Source: Wenzhouxiangella sp. XN79A (lineage in GTDB: Bacteria > Pseudomonadota > Gammaproteobacteria > Xanthomonadales > Wenzhouxiangellaceae). From it: a stretch of DNA of 64,000 nt. The DNA is taken from positions 62,001 to 126,000 of the forward strand of contig NZ_JAAWWS010000137.1 in the NCBI RefSeq assembly GCF_012272825.1. The letters are read 5' to 3'. Positions 60,154 to 64,000 of this stretch are shown here, piece after piece. The position numbers and the translations under genes are program-made. The notes beneath the pieces were generated by a model. It was given only the letters and a program-made list of their open reading frames with translations. It was not told the origin of the DNA and ran no database searches. Position 1 is the first letter of the stretch. Each line of letters opens with the position of its first letter.

Positions 60154-62547
60154 TCAAGGCTGCGCGGCCAGCCCGGCGACCAGTTCGTCGCCGATCGTTC
60201 GCGCGGCCTCCAGCCAGGCCGGGTCGACGCCGGGCGCAGTCCGGTAGATCTCGATTGCCGTGGTGATCTCGCGCAGCGCGGCCTCGGGTTCGCCGCGGGC
60301 CTGCAGCACGAGGGCCAGCGCCTCGTGCGCCTTGCCGATCCGCGGGTGGCCGGCCTCGTAGCCGCCGCGCGCGACCGCCAGCGCCTCCCGGGCCAGCGGC
60401 TCGGCCGCGTCCAGGTTTCCGGCGATGGTCTGCAGGCGGGCAAGGTTGAACAACGCCGTGGCCGACTGGGGATGCCCATCGCCGAGCGTTTCGCGGCGGA
60501 TCCGGACCGATTCACTCATCGCGTCAATCGCGTCGTCGAGACGATCCATGTTGAAGTACAGCAGGGCCAGGTTGTTGAGCACGATGGCGTAGCTGGGGTG
60601 CATCTCGCCGGTGGCCTGCCGCTGCAGTTCGAGCGTGCGCTGGAAGGCGTCGAGCGCTTCGGCCGGTCGTCCGAGGCCATCGCGTGCCGTCGCCACCGAC
60701 GACCAGATCGCGGCGAGCGTATCCTGCGCCACGGCCGGCTCGGATTCCGCAGCGGCCAGCGCCTCCAGGGCCAGTACTTCGCTGCCCTCGTAATCCCCGG
60801 CGTCGATCTTCATCGCGGCCCAGTTGGCGAGCAGGTTGACTTCCAGCCGCCGGGTCCGTTCCGTGCCCTCGTCGACGCGACCGAGCAGCGCTCGTGCCTC
60901 CGCGAAACGACGCTCGGCCGACGGAAAGTCGCTTTCCCACCAGTCGACGATCGCCAGCCCGTCGATCGCCTCGGCCTGGCCGACCCGATCGCCGGCCGCG
61001 GTTCGCGACGCGAGCGCCTGCTCCAGCTGGAAGCGCGCCGGGCCGATCTCGCCGAGATTCTGCAACGCATAGCCGATCGCGTAGCGCAGGTCCGCCTCCA
61101 GCGCCGGCTGGTCGGCGAATCGAGCGTCCAGGTCCGGGATCGCCTGTTTCAGGGCACCGGCCAGCGTCGGCGCGTCGGCGTTCTCGAACGGATCGGCGCG
61201 CTGGATCATGTCGACCAGGAAGGCGCGCGCCGCTTCGGCCCGCTCGGCCTCGCTGCGCGCGATGTCGCGCTGCCGCTCGGCTTCCCGGGCCTGGTGCTGG
61301 ACGGCCAGCAGCCCGGCCACCAGCACCAGGAACACCGCAGCGGTGGCCGCCACGGCACCGCGGTACCGCCGGACGAAGCGCGAGGCCCGGTACCACTTCG
61401 AGGCCCCGCGCGCCTCGACCGGTTCACCGCGCAGGTAACGGTCCAGGTCCTCGCCCAGCGCCGCGGCGTCGGGATAGCGCTCGTCGGGATTCTGCCGGAG
61501 ACCGGTCATGACGATCCGGTCCAGGTCGCCGCGCAGGCGCCGCTTCAGCACCGCGGCCTCGCCCAGCCCCGGCGGCGGCGTTCCGCCGTCGCGCCCGACG
61601 GCGGCGCTGGGATCCATCGGCACGGTCTCGCAGACCCGTCGCTCCGCCTCGCGCGGGGACAGGCCGGCCAAGCGGTGCGGCCGGGCGCCGGTCAACAGTT
61701 CATAGAGGACGACGGACATGGAATAGACGTCGCTGGCCCGCGAGATCGTCCGGCCCAGCAGCTGTTCCGGGCTTGCGTAGGCCGGGGTCATCAGGCGGGC
61801 CTCGAAGCGCGTTTCGGGCTGGTCGAGATCGAGCCGACCGGTCTCCAGTACCTTGGCGATGCCGAAATCGATCAGGCGGGCCTGGCCCTGGTCGTCGACG
61901 AGGATGTTCGAGGTCTTCAGGTCGCGGTGGACGATGCCCGCGGCGTGGGCGTGCGCCAGCGCCTCGCAGGTTGCCCGGACCAGGCGCAGGCGCGTGGCCA
62001 GGTCGGCCGAGTGCCGGTCGCACCAGCGGTCGATCGGCTCGCCGCGCACCAGTTCCATGGCGAGATACGGCGTGCCGTCGTCCATCGTTCCGCCGTCGAT
62101 GACCCGCGCGATGCCCGGGTGCTCCAGCGTGGCGGCGATCCGGCGCTCGGCGTCGAAGCGCTGCAGCGCGGTCGAATCCAGGTGGGTGGCCGAGAACAGC
62201 TTGATCGCGACGTCCTGGTCGAAGGCGCCGTCGGCCCGTCGACCGCGATAGACCACGCTCATGCCGCCGGCGGCGATCATCTCGACCAGTTCGAAGGCGC
62301 CGACGCGCTGGCCGCTCAGGTCGGTCAGGACCGGCGTGCCGCCGGCCGAGCGCGGAATGCCGGGCTCGAGGAACGAGGTCGTGGCCGGTTCGCGTTCGAG
62401 CAGCTGCCGGACCCGGGTCCGCACCGAGGCGGGAAGCTGGTCCTGGGTCTCGAGCCAGGCCAGGCGTTCCGTCGACGGGCGGCCGAGCGCCTCTTCCAGG
62501 ACCGCGAGCGATTGCGCCTCGAGTGCGTCCGGCAGGCGCCGACTCAT
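60154..62547 (-). CDS. Membrane Ser/Thr protein kinase with C-terminal TPRs
   Basis: The 797 residues comprise a cytoplasmic Hanks-type kinase (about 85-370: glycine loop IAAGGMSVVYRG, K116 in VAIK, HRDLKTSN 207-214, DFG 227-229, YASPEQLLG), one TM helix (about 400-420; AAVFLVLVAGLLAV), and several TPR units outside (for example AIVLNNLALLYFNMDRLDDAI). The kinase should phosphorylate partner proteins, perhaps the adjacent sigma factor or its targets, in response to something sensed by the TPR part. Its ATG overlaps the sigma factor stop by 4 bp. This gene pair is common in Xanthomonadales-like and other GC-rich bacteria. Confidence 0.9.
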   Translation of the reverse strand: MSRRLPDALEAQSLAVLEEALGRPSTERLAWLETQDQLPASVRTRVRQLLEREPATTSFLEPGIPRSAGGTPVLTDLSGQRVGAFELVEMIAAGGMSVVYRGRRADGAFDQDVAIKLFSATHLDSTALQRFDAERRIAATLEHPGIARVIDGGTMDDGTPYLAMELVRGEPIDRWCDRHSADLATRLRLVRATCEALAHAHAAGIVHRDLKTSNILVDDQGQARLIDFGIAKVLETGRLDLDQPETRFEARLMTPAYASPEQLLGRTISRASDVYSMSVVLYELLTGARPHRLAGLSPREAERRVCETVPMDPSAAVGRDGGTPPPGLGEAAVLKRRLRGDLDRIVMTGLRQNPDERYPDAAALGEDLDRYLRGEPVEARGASKWYRASRFVRRYRGAVAATAAVFLVLVAGLLAVQHQAREAERQRDIARSEAERAEAARAFLVDMIQRADPFENADAPTLAGALKQAIPDLDARFADQPALEADLRYAIGYALQNLGEIGPARFQLEQALASRTAAGDRVGQAEAIDGLAIVDWWESDFPSAERRFAEARALLGRVDEGTERTRRLEVNLLANWAAMKIDAGDYEGSEVLALEALAAAESEPAVAQDTLAAIWSSVATARDGLGRPAEALDAFQRTLELQRQATGEMHPSYAIVLNNLALLYFNMDRLDDAIDAMSESVRIRRETLGDGHPQSATALFNLARLQTIAGNLDAAEPLAREALAVARGGYEAGHPRIGKAHEALALVLQARGEPEAALREITTAIEIYRTAPGVDPAWLEAARTIGDELVAGLAAQP

Positions 62548-63119
62548 CCCTGATCCCCGGGGTCGAGCTCGTCCTTCAGCCAGGTCCGGGCGGCTCGCCA
62601 GCTGCGGTTGACGGTCGCCGTGGAGATGCCCAGTACGGACGCGACCTCCGGCACGGTCAATCCGCCGAAGCAGCGGAGCTCGACGACCCGGGCCTGGTTC
62701 GGATTGAGCCGCTCCAGCCGCTCGAGCGCGCGCTCGAGATCGAGCACATCGACCGGTGCCGCCGACGATTCGACAAGCGAGGTGGTCAACGGCGGATCGG
62801 GCGTGCGCTTGTCGGCGCTCCGCCGGCGGCCGGCGTCGACGAGGAGTTGGCGCATCACACGGGCGGCGACGGCCAGGAAGTGAACCCGATCCCGCCAGTC
62901 CACGGTCGCGCCTTCCGAGATCTTCAGGTAGGCCTCGTGGACCAGTGCCGTGGGCTGCAGCGTATGGCCGGCCCGTTCCTGCGCGAGGCGAGAGCGGGCC
63001 ATGGCCCGCAGGGTACCGTAGACCTCTTCGAGCAGCGCGTTCTCCGCCGTCGGATCCCCGTCCGACCAGCGCTTCAGGATCTGCGTCAGTTCGCTCCCGG
63101 ACCCCTTGGACATGCGCAT
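62544..63119 (-). CDS. ECF-type RNA polymerase sigma factor (Sig-70_X6/TIGR02999 type)
   Basis: The 191-residue protein has sigma regions 2 (LTQILKRWSDGDPTAENALLE, LVHEAYLKIS) and 4 (LNPNQARVVELRCFGGLTVPEVASVLGIST, a HTH). It redirects polymerase to a small set of promoters. The family is usually linked to a Ser/Thr kinase rather than to an anti-sigma factor, as here. I start at the ATG at 63119, with GGGGG 5 nt upstream; MSKGSG at 63113 is an alternative and a TTG at 63152 is unlikely. It diverges from the propeller gene over 150 bp, which is its likely target. Confidence 0.88.
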   Translation of the reverse strand: MRMSKGSGSELTQILKRWSDGDPTAENALLEEVYGTLRAMARSRLAQERAGHTLQPTALVHEAYLKISEGATVDWRDRVHFLAVAARVMRQLLVDAGRRRSADKRTPDPPLTTSLVESSAAPVDVLDLERALERLERLNPNQARVVELRCFGGLTVPEVASVLGISTATVNRSWRAARTWLKDELDPGDQG

Positions 63120-63269
63120 CGGCGCCCCCGGCGCAGGCAAGTGGATGTTCAACGGTCAGTCTAGCCGCCGCCCCGGGCGGTCACAAGCCGGCGGTGCCGG
63201 TTCCTGATACGTTTTCCGCCCGCCCTGCGCTTACCCCACTGGAACCTACCCGACCCAGGACGGAAGCGC

Positions 63270-64000
63270 ATGCGGATTCGATGGTTTTCCCTGGTTCCGG
63301 TCGCAGCGATCGCGCTGCTGGCCGGGCCGACGGCTGCACAGATCGAGCGTGTCAGCCTGAGCGACGACGAGCAACCCGCCAACGGCGGCAGCTACGCGGC
63401 GGCCGTTTCCGACGACGGCACGCTCGTGGCCTTCCGGTCGAACGCGGACAACCTGGCCCCGGCCGATACCAACGGTCTGCCGGACATCTTCCTGCGCGAC
63501 CTCGCCGCCGGCACCACCCAGCCGGTCAGCCTGCGGCCGGACGGGCAGCCGGCGACCGACTTCAGCAAGGCGCCGTCGATCTCCGGCGACGGGCGCTTCG
63601 TCGTGTTCGAGGCCAAGCACCCGGCCTCGGCCGTACTGGTCACCGCACTGCGCGATCGGATCAGCGCGACCACCGAATATCTCGTTCCGAACACCAGCTC
63701 CGGCAATCCGGCGGCGCCCGGGACCGCCCGCCTCCAGGGCGCGATCTCGGGCGACGGACGGTTCGTGGCCTTCGTGACCCGGGACAACCTTCAGGGAGCC
63801 TGGCCGACGTCCATCCGGCCGCCGAACGACGATTCCAATAGCACCTTCGACGTGTTCGTCTACGACCGGGACACGCAGCCGACGCCGCCGATCGAGCGCG
63901 TCAGCCGGCTCACGGCGGGCGCGGAGCTGGACGCGGACAGCCGCTCGCCGTCGGTCAGCCAGGACGGCGGCACGATCGCCTTCGAGACCTTTTCCGAACT
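63270..64000 (+). CDS. Secreted TolB/PD40-type beta-propeller protein, 3' end outside window
   Basis: The frame opens at ATG 63270 and has no stop before the window ends (243 codons visible). It starts with a signal peptide (VPVAAIALLAGPTAAQ) followed by propeller strands of the type AAVSDDGTLVAFRSNADN, PSISGDGRFVVFEAKHP, GAISGDGRFVAFVTRDN and PSVSQDGGTIAFETF, the PD40/TolB pattern. The product is probably exported and may bind or sense surface ligands. It is divergent from the ECF sigma-kinase pair. The full length and any C-terminal domain are unknown. Confidence 0.82.
   Translation, partial: MRIRWFSLVPVAAIALLAGPTAAQIERVSLSDDEQPANGGSYAAAVSDDGTLVAFRSNADNLAPADTNGLPDIFLRDLAAGTTQPVSLRPDGQPATDFSKAPSISGDGRFVVFEAKHPASAVLVTALRDRISATTEYLVPNTSSGNPAAPGTARLQGAISGDGRFVAFVTRDNLQGAWPTSIRPPNDDSNSTFDVFVYDRDTQPTPPIERVSRLTAGAELDADSRSPSVSQDGGTIAFETFSE

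Overview
This 64 kb window is chromosomal DNA from a GC-rich Gammaproteobacterium. The markers for this are infA-clpS-clpA, the ndk-rlmN-pilW-rodZ-hisS-yfgM-bamB-der block, mnmA-hflD, a PsrA-type regulator and the BAM lipoprotein BamB. The mix of an ECF sigma factor plus Ser/Thr kinase with TPRs, secreted beta-propeller proteins, a LysR gene divergent from aceBA and aerobic fatty-acid metabolism fits the Xanthomonadales/Wenzhouxiangella-like part of the class. That placement is inference, not a database result. Coding density is very high, many neighbours overlap by 4 bp (ATGA/GTGA), and I see no rRNA, tRNA, CRISPR array or intact insertion sequence.

Layout. 1-4.7 kb: end of a membrane glycosyltransferase, infA, clpA, clpS. 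4.9-13.5 kb: aceB-aceA (glyoxylate shunt) with a divergent LysR regulator, mnmA-hflD, acnA. 13.5-16.1 kb: the one clearly foreign-looking region. It holds a decayed RAYT-like transposase tail, a diverged tandem repeat with GGACAAC/GTTGTCC ends, a duplicated terminator, and an AT-richer two-gene operon (ABC-type ATPase plus a DUF4276/TOPRIM-like protein) that is a candidate anti-phage module. 16.2-20.5 kb: large secreted BNR-repeat propeller and an acyltransferase. 20.7-25.4 kb: tightly overlapping methionine-salvage operon (mtnB, mtnD, mtnC, methionine aminotransferase) continuing into arfB and a serine hydrolase. 25.5-38.6 kb: small unknowns, a GNAT, a GGDEF/EAL protein, DUF2062, a lipoprotein-type S9 peptidase, lipA, an Lhr-like helicase, an NTF2-like lipoprotein and a GCS2-CBS fusion. 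38.8-44.1 kb: fadD, dinB, a class V aminotransferase, a bactofilin. 44.2-52.8 kb (minus strand): hsp20 with its own heat-shock promoter and RNA thermometer, then der/bamB/yfgM/hisS/rodZ/pilW/rlmN/ndk. 52.9-60.1 kb: psrA-fadE-fadN-fadA beta-oxidation cluster behind a double PsrA-type operator. 60.2-64 kb: kinase/TPR protein, ECF sigma factor, and a divergent secreted propeller protein cut by the window edge.

How it fits together. FadD, FadE, FadN and FadA turn fatty acids into acetyl-CoA; aconitase, isocitrate lyase and malate synthase let that acetyl-CoA feed biosynthesis. The PsrA-like repressor probably senses acyl chains and the LysR protein probably governs aceBA. The minus-strand block around 44-53 kb is the envelope/translation housekeeping cluster. 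The most unusual items are the ATPase-DUF4276 pair beside repeat and transposase debris, the sigma-32 promoter plus ROSE-like thermometer of hsp20, the overlapping palindromic PsrA operators, and the GCS2-CBS fusion.
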